From contig CAZBKQ010000062.1 of the NCBI GenBank assembly GCA_964492555.1, positions 1 through 13,289 of the forward strand: a DNA stretch of 13,289 nt, written 5' to 3'. Position numbers and translations under genes: made by a program. The notes below the pieces were generated by a model that saw only the letters and a list, made by a program, of their open reading frames with translations, searched no databases and was not told where the DNA came from. This document shows positions 6,245 to 13,246 of the stretch, one piece after another. The stretch's first letter is position 1, and each line of letters opens with the position of its first letter. The stretch comes from GCA-2709075 sp964492555 (GTDB lineage Bacteria > Pseudomonadota > Alphaproteobacteria > MPNO01 > UBA2964).

Positions 6245-6745
6245 TCAGGAGGCCGACCGGGCCTTGCGCGACGCGCGTTCCTCTCCGTTCACATAATCCA
6301 GAGGCAGCGCGGTGGTGAATTTCAGCTCTTCCATCGCGAAGCTGGAACTCACATCCTGCAAATCGACTTGCTCAATCAGCCGTTTGTAGAATTCGTCATA
6401 AGCCGCGATGTCCGGAACGACGACGCGCAACAGATAATCCACATCGCCGCTCATCCGGTAGAACTCCACCACCTCCGGGAACGATTTCACCGCATCCGAA
6501 AACTGCTTGAACCAGGCCGCGTTGTGGTTGCTGGTGCGGATTGAAACAAAAGCGGTGACCCCGACATTCAGGGATTTGGAATCAAGCAGCGCCACACGCC
6601 GCTGAATGACGCCGTCCGCTTCCAGCCGCTGGATCCGGTTCCAGCAAGGCGAGGTTGAAAGCCCGACCCTTGAAGCGATTTCGCTGACCGGCAGGGTCGC
6701 GTCATTCTGCAGACATTGCAGAATTTTGAGGTCTATATTGTCCAT
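6245..6745 (-). CDS. Lrp/AsnC-family transcriptional regulator
   Basis: A 166-residue DNA-binding regulator. The N-terminus begins with the typical NIDLKILQCLQNDA helix and a winged helix-turn-helix (SEIASRVGLSTSPCWNRIQRLEADGVI, about 21-47, broken here by no gaps). It is followed by a RAM/ligand-binding domain (about 65-145) with the GDVDYLLRV strand (100-108) where these proteins bind amino acids or similar effectors. Such proteins form octameric discs that wrap DNA and often control their own gene and amino-acid transport or catabolism. The tail after LPLDY is slightly extended and Arg/Lys/Ser-rich. The ATG start at 6745 fits the family but has no good Shine-Dalgarno. Upstream lies an AT-rich region with repeated AATTTTTCTG. 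It is separated from the UDG and DMT-4 genes by the gap, so co-transcription is unproven. Confidence 0.94.
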   Translation of the reverse strand: MDNIDLKILQCLQNDATLPVSEIASRVGLSTSPCWNRIQRLEADGVIQRRVALLDSKSLNVGVTAFVSIRTSNHNAAWFKQFSDAVKSFPEVVEFYRMSGDVDYLLRVVVPDIAAYDEFYKRLIEQVDLQDVSSSFAMEELKFTTALPLDYVNGEERASRKARSAS

Positions 6746-6851
6746 GACAGATCGAAGGTAAAAATTTTTCTGGTGACGAGAATATCAGAATTATTTCCCT
6801 CAAACATGGCCTGAAAAACAAGACAGGAAAGAATTTTTCTGCTCCCTAGAA
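6746..6851. promoter_or_regulatory. AT-rich upstream region of the Lrp/AsnC gene
   Basis: This 106-base spacer holds the Lrp/AsnC gene promoter and the 3' end of the thpR operon. It is markedly AT-rich, with a perfect AAAAATTTTT palindrome at 6760-6769 and AATTTTTCTG repeated at 6763-6772 and 6832-6841 (69 bases apart). Repeated A/T-tract sites are typical of Lrp-family autoregulation; the binding itself is inferred. I see no clear terminator for the incoming operon. Confidence 0.4.
6763..6841. repeat. Two direct copies of AATTTTTCTG
   Basis: Identical 10-base copies at 6763-6772 and 6832-6841, both preceded by A/G-rich bases. They are candidate half-sites for the regulator encoded just downstream on the minus strand. 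Confidence 0.45.
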
Positions 6852-7382
6852 TCAGGGGAATTCAGCAATCGGAAAGTAGGCCGGACCTTCACCGCCGAGG
6901 CGGCTTTCGAACAGGACGAATTCTCCGACCCTGAAAGGCCCGGCCCGGAACAGGCTGTTCGCGGCGATCCAGCCCTGTACCGCGTCGGGACGCGCGCCTT
7001 TTAGCCGGGCCAGCGTGACGTGCGGTTTGAAATTGCGTGTTTCCGGGGCGCATCCGGCACGGCGTAGAGCCGCTTCGATTCTTGACTGGAGCTCGGCCAA
7101 AGCGGGCTCGCCGGCGAGCCCCGCCCACAAGGTACGAACCCACCCGCGAGTCTCAAAATGGCCGACCCCGTCAAGGAAAAGATCAAACGGATCGAAGGCA
7201 ATCCGATCCAGCGCCGGCACGATATCTTCCACCGCCGGTTCCGGTACCTCGCCGATAAAGCGCAAGGTCAGATGCAGGTTTTCAGGCGCGGTCCAGCGCG
7301 CGTCGCGCACGCCGGCGCAGATCATTTCCAGCCGGGTGCGGATGTCTTCGGGAAGGGCGATACCGGCAAAAAGGCGGATCAT
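6852..7382 (-). CDS. thpR: RNA 2',3'-cyclic phosphodiesterase (ThpR / LigT)
   Basis: A 176-residue member of the 2H phosphoesterase superfamily, formerly called 2'-5' RNA ligase. It hydrolyses 2',3'-cyclic phosphate ends of RNA. The two defining H-x-T-x motifs are HLTL (residues 37-40, in ENLHLTLRFIGEV) and HVTL (121-124, in FKPHVTLARLKG). The N-terminus RLFAGIALPEDI and the C-terminal FVLFESRL are also family-typical, and the length is normal. ATG 7382 is only one base after the stop of the FIST gene, so this is the last gene of a three-gene minus-strand operon (arylesterase, FIST protein, thpR). The ribosome site is weak (GGAT), consistent with re-initiation by ribosomes leaving the upstream gene. 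Its cellular RNA target is unknown. Confidence 0.95.
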   Translation of the reverse strand: MIRLFAGIALPEDIRTRLEMICAGVRDARWTAPENLHLTLRFIGEVPEPAVEDIVPALDRIAFDPFDLFLDGVGHFETRGWVRTLWAGLAGEPALAELQSRIEAALRRAGCAPETRNFKPHVTLARLKGARPDAVQGWIAANSLFRAGPFRVGEFVLFESRLGGEGPAYFPIAEFP

Positions 7383-7383
7383 C

Positions 7384-8511
7384 TTATCCGATCAGGGTCA
7401 AAACGCCGGTATAGCCGTAAAGGCGATTATTGGAGATTTCGCCATTGGCGAAAAAACCGACCAGCGGCAACTCGCCAAGGATTTCCTCTATCGTCTTGAG
7501 TTCGACCGAGCCCTTGCCGAACAGGTTGGGGCCGCGCGCCACGCAGGAAAAATAAAAGGCGGCTTTCGGTTCGCCGTCAGCGCGGCGCTTGAGATCGGAC
7601 GCCATGCGTTTCAGATCGGCGATCGCGCTGGCGCCGTCGCGCCGCACAAACATGATCCTGTCTCCGGGCTCGACCAGCTCACCCACGGCGACCGAACCGC
7701 CGTCCGGCGATACGCCGATCAGATTGCGCACCACGTAATCGCCGGTATCCGAACCCGTTATCGGCAGGGCGACATGGACATATCCCTGTACGCGTGAGAG
7801 ATCGCGCGCCAGCAGATCGCCGATATCCTCGCGAAACACCTCGAAGGCCGGCCGGTTATCGAGCGACTTGATGATATTTTCATCCGCTGCGGTGACGGTG
7901 TGGATATCGCCGATCGGGCTGCACCCTTGCGTCAGCGCGGTATGGGCGGTGATTTCCGAGCCGAACAGAATGCCGGAAACCCCGCCATCGATAACCTCAT
8001 CCGCGACCTGTTCATGGGCGCCGCGCGATGCGGTCATGCCGCCAACCAGAAAACAGCCGGTCCGGTTCTGGATCATATCCAGAGTCTTTTCGATGCCGGG
8101 CACGCGCGGATCGGTATGCACAATCCCCAGCAGCGGATTGTGTTCCGCCGCCCATCGGGTGATGTCATCCGGCAGTTCGATATTGTCGGGCGTGATCACC
8201 GGCAATACGCGAAAACTGTCTTTCGGCAGAGCGCCGACCATCACCGCCATGGCGGGCAGGTCGAACAATTCCTCACCGGATACGCAGATACCGAACCCGA
8301 TCGTGCCGACCCAGTGATGAATATGCGTCTCCGCCCGCAGCCGGTTCAGGATGGACCGCACGTCCTCATCCAGGGAATCTGACAGATAAACAAACCCGAT
8401 ATTGGCGCCTTCGGGCGGATCGCCCAGCCGGTCCAGACAGGCGCGGGTCAGATCGTTCCAGTCGCCGCCCGTGGCATGGACGACGCGGAAGCCGGAAGCT
8501 GCGATTGCCAT
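7384..8511 (-). CDS. FIST N- and C-domain protein (putative ligand sensor)
   Basis: A 375-residue soluble protein with a FIST_N domain (about residues 35-225) and a FIST_C domain (about 230-355). Signature stretches are the QGCSPIG turn (195-201) closing the N domain, and FSCVARG (321-327), GFFANGEI (352-359) and LYGYTGVLTL (364-373) of the C domain. FIST proteins are proposed from comparative genomics to bind small ligands such as amino acids, and are often fused to signalling domains. This one stands alone, without kinase, GGDEF or chemotaxis modules, so it may act as a free sensor or an enzyme. The ATG abuts the stop of the arylesterase gene (TAAATG), with AAGGAAG 5 bases upstream, and the next gene thpR follows after one base. 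Domain identity is secure; the function is not known. Confidence 0.92.
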   Translation of the reverse strand: MAIAASGFRVVHATGGDWNDLTRACLDRLGDPPEGANIGFVYLSDSLDEDVRSILNRLRAETHIHHWVGTIGFGICVSGEELFDLPAMAVMVGALPKDSFRVLPVITPDNIELPDDITRWAAEHNPLLGIVHTDPRVPGIEKTLDMIQNRTGCFLVGGMTASRGAHEQVADEVIDGGVSGILFGSEITAHTALTQGCSPIGDIHTVTAADENIIKSLDNRPAFEVFREDIGDLLARDLSRVQGYVHVALPITGSDTGDYVVRNLIGVSPDGGSVAVGELVEPGDRIMFVRRDGASAIADLKRMASDLKRRADGEPKAAFYFSCVARGPNLFGKGSVELKTIEEILGELPLVGFFANGEISNNRLYGYTGVLTLIG

Positions 8512-9156
8512 TTATTCTTCCTTCAGACTATCCAGCAAGCGCAGCACATAAGATGTAATCCGGTCAACTATAACGCGTACCCCGTCCCGGTTGGGATGAA
8601 TGCCGTCGCGCTGGTTCAGCGCCGGTTCGGCGGCGACGCCGTCGAGAAAAAACGGATAAAGCGGCACAGCGTGCTTTTTGGCGAGGGACGGATAAACCGC
8701 GTCGAATTCAGCGCCATAGCGCGGACCGAAATTAGGCGGGGCGCGCATCCCGGCGAGCAAAACGGCGATGTTCCTTTTTTTCAGGGCGGCGATAATGGCG
8801 TCGAGATTGTCCTTCATCTGGGCGGGTTCCAGCCCGCGCAGCCCGTCATTCGCGCCAAGCTCCACGATCACGGCATCGGATTTGTCGGCCAGCGCCCAGT
8901 CGAGCCGCGCCCGCCCGCCCGCGCTGGTATCGCCCGAGACCCCGCCATTAAGAACCCGGACGTTGCGCCCTTCCTTCTTCAGCCGCTGCTCAAGCTTCAC
9001 CGGAAAGGCCTCTTCCGGCGCGAGTCCGTATCCCGCGGTCAGGCTGTCGCCCAGAACGAGGATGCTAACCGGCGCGGGCTGCGCGAATAGCGGAAACGTC
9101 CCGCCGAGCAAAACCAAAAGCGCGGCAATTCCGCGGAAACGGTTGATTTTCACCAT
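8512..9156 (-). CDS. tesA: Arylesterase / SGNH-GDSL hydrolase (TesA-like), exported
   Basis: A 214-residue lysophospholipase/thioesterase/arylesterase-type SGNH hydrolase of the TesA group, acting on ester or thioester bonds in the periplasm. Catalytic blocks are all present: GDSLT with nucleophile Ser38 (36-40), GGVSGDTS (block II glycine), GANDG with Asn103, and DGIHPN with Asp184 and His187. Residues 1-26 form a signal peptide: Lys3/Arg6/Arg8, a hydrophobic core, and a likely cut near PLFA-QPAP. I chose ATG 9156 because it gives a normal-length signal peptide and has AGGAG upstream (13 bases, rather long); an in-frame ATG at 9192 would add 12 residues without a clear ribosome site. It heads the operon with the FIST gene and thpR, and is divergent from the ABC ATPase gene, the conserved tesA/ybbA arrangement. 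Confidence 0.93.
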   Translation of the reverse strand: MVKINRFRGIAALLVLLGGTFPLFAQPAPVSILVLGDSLTAGYGLAPEEAFPVKLEQRLKKEGRNVRVLNGGVSGDTSAGGRARLDWALADKSDAVIVELGANDGLRGLEPAQMKDNLDAIIAALKKRNIAVLLAGMRAPPNFGPRYGAEFDAVYPSLAKKHAVPLYPFFLDGVAAEPALNQRDGIHPNRDGVRVIVDRITSYVLRLLDSLKEE

Positions 9157-9234
9157 GGGTGCGACATATCTCCTGAGCATCCGGAATTGCATTGATGTCG
9201 TATCTTAACGGCAAACTATCAAGGAAGCGGTTTT
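9157..9234. promoter_or_regulatory. Compact divergent control region, arylesterase / ABC ATPase
   Basis: Only 78 bases separate the two divergent starts, so both promoters must overlap or abut. AAGGA at 9221-9225 is the ATPase ribosome site (9 bases before ATG 9235) and AGGAG on the minus strand serves the esterase. No -35/-10 pair stands out. The shared short spacer suggests linked regulation. Confidence 0.45.
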
Positions 9235-9894
9235 ATGATCTCATTGAAGGACGTCCGTCTGACGCTGGACGGGCCGGCCGGAACGGTCAATATCCTGAAG
9301 GGGATCGATCTGGACATCGGCGCGGGCGAAACGGTCAGCGTCGTCGGCCCATCCGGGTCGGGCAAGACCTCCATGATGATGGTGATCGCCGGGCTGGAGA
9401 AGGCGACCTCCGGCGCGGTCCAGATCGACGGCACGGAATTGACCGGGCTGGACGAGGATGCGCTCGCGCTGTTCCGCCGTGACCGCATGGGGATCGTCTT
9501 TCAGAATTTTCATCTGGTCCCGACGATGAGCGCGCTGGAGAATGTCGCCATTCCGGCGGAGTTCGCCGGCGCGTCGGATGCGTTCGACCGGGCGCGGGCC
9601 GGGCTGGAATCGGTCGGGCTGGGACACCGGGTTGATCACTATCCGGGACAGCTATCGGGCGGCGAGCAACAGCGCGTGGCGCTGGCCCGCGCCTTCGCGG
9701 GCGGGCCGAAAATCCTGCTGGCGGATGAGCCGACCGGCAATCTCGACCGCGATACCGGCGCGGCCATTATCGAATTGCTGTTCAAGCTCTCCTCCGATCA
9801 CGACACCACTTTGATGCTGATCACCCATGATCCCGCCATCGCCGCGAAATCGGAGCGTGAAATCCGCATCGGCGACGGCCGCATCAGCGGCGAC
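9235..9894 (+). CDS. ABC transporter ATPase, YbbA/LolD-like (C-terminus in gap)
   Basis: 220 residues are visible before the N gap, nearly a whole protein for this family (about 225-235). It powers an FtsX-type permease. Landmarks are Walker A GPSGSGKT (38-45), Q-loop Gln90 in FQNFHLVPTM, the ABC signature LSGGEQQ (140-146), Walker B ILLADE (160-165) with the following PTGNLD D-loop, and switch His198 in LITHD. The FQNFHLVPTMSALENV stretch is typical of the MacB/LolD/YbbA class, which drives mechanotransmission or lipoprotein/lipid extraction rather than substrate import. ATG 9235 has AAGGA 9 bases upstream. The permease follows after the gap and the arylesterase is divergent, so this is the ybbA of a tesA-ybbA-ybbP block. 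Only the last few residues are missing. Confidence 0.94.
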
Positions 9895-9994
9895 NNNNNN
9901 NNNNNNNNNNNNNNNNNNNNNNNNNNNNNNNNNNNNNNNNNNNNNNNNNNNNNNNNNNNNNNNNNNNNNNNNNNNNNNNNNNNNNNNNNNNNNN
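9895..9994. other. Assembly gap (100 N), probably larger in reality
   Basis: Exactly 100 undetermined bases between the ABC ATPase and its permease. The missing ATPase end plus the missing permease N-terminus (first membrane helix) should need clearly more than 100 bases, so this is a placeholder length. Confidence 0.97.
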
Positions 9995-12304
9995 GAGGAA
10001 CAGCGAAACTGGCTGAGAGCCAATGGCGATCTTTCGCAGATGGTCTCCATGCGCTCCATGGCGCGGACCGGCGACGGCAAACGCACGCTGATCAATTTGA
10101 AGGCTGTGGATAAATCTTACCCGCTTTATGGCGAAGTGGTTTTCAATCCGAACGTGACACCGGAACAGGCCTTCGGGTTGCGGGACGGCGCCTGGGGCGC
10201 GGCGGTAAAACCGCCCATCCTGTCGCGCCTCGGGCTCAAGATCGGCGACCGGGTGACGGTCGGCCGCGCGACATTTCAAATCCGCGCCCTTCTGGAAAAG
10301 GAACCCGACCCCATCGGCGGCGTGCGCGCCATCACGTTGGGGCCGCGCTTTCTGGTATCGGAAGACAGCCTGGCGGCGACCGGGCTGGTCACCAGGGGCG
10401 CGCAGATCACTTTCGAATACCGGCTGCGCCTGCCGCCCGAAACCGACCTCACCCTGTTCCGCGAAACGCTGGACGCCGCCTTTCCGGAGGCCGGCTGGCG
10501 GGTACGCGACCGGACCGGCGCGACCGTCGGCGTCGAACGTTTTATCAACCGGACCACGCAATTCGTCACGCTGGTCGCGCTCACCGCCCTGTTGATCGGC
10601 GGGGTCGGCGCGGGCAACGCGGCGCGCAGCTATATGGCGGGCAAGACCGGCGTGATCGCGACGTTGAAATGTCTTGGCGCCGCGCAGGGGCTGATCTTCC
10701 GCATCTATCTGATCGAAATGGCTCTGATGGCGGCGCTCGGCACGCTGATCGGGTTGGCGATCGGCGCGCTGATACCACTTGCCTCCGCCGCGGCGCTTTC
10801 GGAAGTCTTGCCGGTGCCGCTGAAAGCCGGGATCTATCCGATCCCGCTGCTGCTCGCCGGGGCTTTCGGAATCCTGACGGCGCTGGTGTTTTCTCTCTGG
10901 CCGCTGGCGCGGGCCTGCAAGACACCGCCGGGGACCTTGTTCCGCTCCCTTATCCTGCCGGGCGGCGCGGCGCCGGGACTTGCCGTCTGGATCGCCCTGG
11001 CTCTCTCAATCACCGCGTTGGGCGCGCTGGCGATCGCGACCGCGCAGGACAAGCTGATTGCAAGCTGGTTCGTCGGCGGATCGATCGCGGCTTTCATTAT
11101 TTTCCACCTCGCCGGAAAGCTGGTGATGTGGATCGCCTCCAAAATCAATGCCGCGCGCGGCACCGAGCTGCGGCTAGCACTTGCCAACCTGCACCGGCCC
11201 GGCGCGCAGACCGGCAATGTGGTGCTGTCGGTCGGGATGGGGCTGACCGTGCTGGTCGCGGTAATGGTGGTGGAGGCCAATATCGGCAGGCAGCTCGCCG
11301 AAAGCCTGCCCGAACGCGCGCCGGATTATTATTTTATCGATATCCAGCCCAACCAGACCGAGGAGTTCGACCGTACCGTCCGGGCGGCGGGCGGCCTGCG
11401 CGATCTCGACCGGGTGCCGATGCTGCGCGGCCGCATCATGAAGGTGAACGGCGTCGATGCCCGCAAGGTAAAAGTCGCGGAAAACAAGCGCTGGGTATTG
11501 CGCAACGACCGGGGGCTGACATGGTCCCGCCATCCGCCGCGCGACGCCGCGATTGTCGCGGGTGAGTGGTGGCCGCCGGGTTATGACGGCCCGCCGCTGG
11601 TGAGTTTTGACGCTGGCGCCGCGGTAGCGATGGGGGTCGGTGTTGGCGATACGCTGACCGTCGATGTGCTGGGACGGCCGATTACCGCGCGGATCAGCTC
11701 TCTCCGGCTGATCCGCTGGGGCAATCTCGGCATCAATTTCGTGCTGATATTCTCGCCCGGCGTGATTGAAAAGGCGCCGCAGACCCATATCGCAACGGTC
11801 CGGACCGCGCGCGATGCGACCGCCGATATCGAAAAGATCGTCACGGACAGATTCCGCAATGTGACTGCGGTGAAGGTCCGCGACGTGCTGGATACGCTGA
11901 CCGGGCTGATGGAAAGGATCGCCGGGGCGATTCGCGCCGCCGCCGGGATTACCCTGCTGGCGGGGGTGCTGGTGCTGGGCGGGGCGATCGCGGCGACCCA
12001 CCGGAGACGTGTCTATGACGCGGTGATCCTGAAGGTGCTGGGCGCGCGCCGGCGTCAGGTGCTGACGGCATTTCTGCTGGAATACGGGTTGATGGCCGGG
12101 GCGACGGCGATCCTCGCGGCGATTATCGGGTCCCTCGCGGGCTGGGCCATCGTCACCCAGGTGATGCGGGCCGAATGGGCGCCGGTGCCTGAAACCGTGC
12201 TGGCTACCGTTGCGGGCGCCGCGATTCTGGTGATTTTCGCCGGTTTGATCGGCACCTGGCAGGCGCTTGGCCGCAAAGCCGCGCCGTTATTGCGCAACGA
12301 CTGA
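9995..12304 (+). CDS. FtsX-type ABC permease, YbbP-like (N-terminus in gap)
   Basis: 769 residues are visible of a large inner-membrane permease; the N-terminus is lost in the N gap. Counting from the first visible codon, a periplasmic domain (about 1-185) is followed by a first FtsX core (helices near 190-208, 236-262 and 283-303), a central group of helices (about 328-350, 357-380 and 407-428), a second periplasmic domain (about 430-640), and a second FtsX core with three helices at the C-terminus. FtsX cores show the usual YMAGKTGVIATLKCLGA and VYDAVILKVLGARRRQV coupling-helix stretches, which contact the ATPase. This double-FtsX layout matches YbbP (about 800 residues). The first visible residues, EEQRNWL, normally fall about 70-80 residues into the family. 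The partner is the ATPase just upstream; the role is probably lipid or lysophospholipid-related export, by context with the esterase. Confidence 0.93.
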   Translation, partial: EEQRNWLRANGDLSQMVSMRSMARTGDGKRTLINLKAVDKSYPLYGEVVFNPNVTPEQAFGLRDGAWGAAVKPPILSRLGLKIGDRVTVGRATFQIRALLEKEPDPIGGVRAITLGPRFLVSEDSLAATGLVTRGAQITFEYRLRLPPETDLTLFRETLDAAFPEAGWRVRDRTGATVGVERFINRTTQFVTLVALTALLIGGVGAGNAARSYMAGKTGVIATLKCLGAAQGLIFRIYLIEMALMAALGTLIGLAIGALIPLASAAALSEVLPVPLKAGIYPIPLLLAGAFGILTALVFSLWPLARACKTPPGTLFRSLILPGGAAPGLAVWIALALSITALGALAIATAQDKLIASWFVGGSIAAFIIFHLAGKLVMWIASKINAARGTELRLALANLHRPGAQTGNVVLSVGMGLTVLVAVMVVEANIGRQLAESLPERAPDYYFIDIQPNQTEEFDRTVRAAGGLRDLDRVPMLRGRIMKVNGVDARKVKVAENKRWVLRNDRGLTWSRHPPRDAAIVAGEWWPPGYDGPPLVSFDAGAAVAMGVGVGDTLTVDVLGRPITARISSLRLIRWGNLGINFVLIFSPGVIEKAPQTHIATVRTARDATADIEKIVTDRFRNVTAVKVRDVLDTLTGLMERIAGAIRAAAGITLLAGVLVLGGAIAATHRRRVYDAVILKVLGARRRQVLTAFLLEYGLMAGATAILAAIIGSLAGWAIVTQVMRAEWAPVPETVLATVAGAAILVIFAGLIGTWQALGRKAAPLLRND

Positions 12305-12309
12305 ACCCC

Positions 12310-12338
12310 TTGATTTTCGCGGCCGACACCATCATATT
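12310..12338 (+). promoter_or_regulatory. Possible promoter of the Bax-inhibitor-1 gene
   Basis: TTGATT (12310-12315) and CATATT (12333-12338) are separated by 17 bases, each matching the sigma-70 consensus at four of six positions. They lie in the 72-base spacer after the permease stop, suggesting the next gene can be transcribed on its own. Confidence 0.35.
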
Positions 12339-12376
12339 TCAACCGGATTTTCACGACCCCTTTTGAGAGGCAGAAA

Positions 12377-13132
12377 ATGGCATTCGGGAACGAAAGAACA
12401 GCATATCAGACACGCACAATTGACCGCGCCGAGTTCGACGCCGGTCTGCGCGCCCATATGCTGCGGGTATACAACTATATGGCGTCCGGCGTGGCGCTGA
12501 CCGGCATTGTCGCGGTCGTCATCGCCCAGATGGCGATTGTTACAAATGACGCCGGGCAGATCACCGGGCTGACCAGCTTCGGCCAGACGATGTTTGCCTC
12601 CGGCTTGAAATGGATCGTCATGCTGGCGCCGCTGGCCTTCGTCATGGTGCTGAGCTTCGGCCTGCACAAGATGAGATCATCCACGGCGCAAGCGGTATTC
12701 TGGCTTTTCGCCGCCGCGATGGGCGCGTCGCTCTCGACCATCTTTATCGCCTTCACGGGTGAAAGCGTCGCACGGGTGTTCTTTATTTCCGCGGCCGCCT
12801 TCGCGGGGCTTAGCCTGTACGGCTACACCACGAAAAAAGACCTGTCGGGTCTCGGCACCTTCCTGATCATGGGGCTGTTCGGCATCATCATCGCGATGAT
12901 CGTCAATATCTTCCTGGATAGCTCCGCGCTGCAATTCGCGATCTCGGTGATCGGCGTTCTCGTCTTTGCCGGGCTGACGGCCTATGACACGCAGAACATC
13001 AAGAACGAATATGCCGCCCATTACGATGAGGAAACCCAGGGCAAGCTCGCCATTTCCGGCGCGCTCCGGCTCTATCTGGACTTCATCAACCTGTTCGTCA
13101 TGCTGCTCCAGCTGCTCGGCGACAGACGCTAA
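12377..13132 (+). CDS. Bax inhibitor-1 / YccA-family membrane protein
   Basis: A 251-residue inner-membrane protein of the BI-1/TMBIM (UPF0005) family with about seven predicted helices, after a charged, cytoplasmic N-terminus of about 30 residues. Family marks are FAGLTAYDTQNIK with Asp204 and GALRLYLDFINLFVMLL with Asp235. This Asp pair matches the acid dyad that gates the proton-sensitive calcium leak in Bacillus YetJ. E. coli YccA, a relative, instead modulates the FtsH protease, so the physiological role here is undecided. Length and topology are normal. ATG 12377 has GAGAGG 6 bases upstream. It follows the permease gene by 72 bases with a possible promoter of its own, and is followed 28 bases later by a strong intrinsic terminator that ends the transcript. 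Confidence 0.95.
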   Translation: MAFGNERTAYQTRTIDRAEFDAGLRAHMLRVYNYMASGVALTGIVAVVIAQMAIVTNDAGQITGLTSFGQTMFASGLKWIVMLAPLAFVMVLSFGLHKMRSSTAQAVFWLFAAAMGASLSTIFIAFTGESVARVFFISAAAFAGLSLYGYTTKKDLSGLGTFLIMGLFGIIIAMIVNIFLDSSALQFAISVIGVLVFAGLTAYDTQNIKNEYAAHYDEETQGKLAISGALRLYLDFINLFVMLLQLLGDRR

Positions 13133-13160
13133 ATCGGGCCTCGCACTGGCGAGACTTCTT

Positions 13161-13188
13161 AAAGGGCGTCCCTCGGGACGCCCTTTTT
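13161..13188 (+). terminator. Rho-independent terminator after the Bax-inhibitor-1 gene
   Basis: AAAGGGCGTCC, a CTCG tetraloop, and GGACGCCCTTT form a perfect 11-base-pair hairpin directly followed by further T residues. It begins 28 bases after the BI-1 stop codon and works in the + direction; the A-run on its left could make it weakly bidirectional. Confidence 0.92.
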
Positions 13189-13190
13189 GC

Positions 13191-13218
13191 TGGACCCCGG
13201 ATCAAGTCCGGGGTGACG
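13191..13218. repeat. Palindromic intergenic repeat (REP-like, alphaproteobacterial)
   Basis: ACCCCGGA (13194-13201), a TCAAG loop and TCCGGGGT (13207-13214) make a perfect 8-base-pair inverted repeat, flanked by TGG and GACG. Units reading 'TGGAcCCCGGaTCAAGTCCGGGgTGACG' are recognisable as dispersed repeats in many alphaproteobacterial genomes; when translated they give the familiar WTPDQVRGD string. Only one copy is present in this window. Confidence 0.7.
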
Positions 13219-13246
13219 ATTGTGCAGAAACCAACGATCCGGCCGC

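Noticed and set aside
9827..9994. The open frame that runs through the N gap into the permease, beginning inside the ATPase gene.
   Set aside because: It is an out-of-frame reading of the ATPase joined to the permease only because N codons contain no stop.
10669..11565. A 298-codon + strand frame within the permease gene.
   Set aside because: Arg-rich shadow frame typical of GC-rich coding DNA; the permease frame has clear FtsX features.
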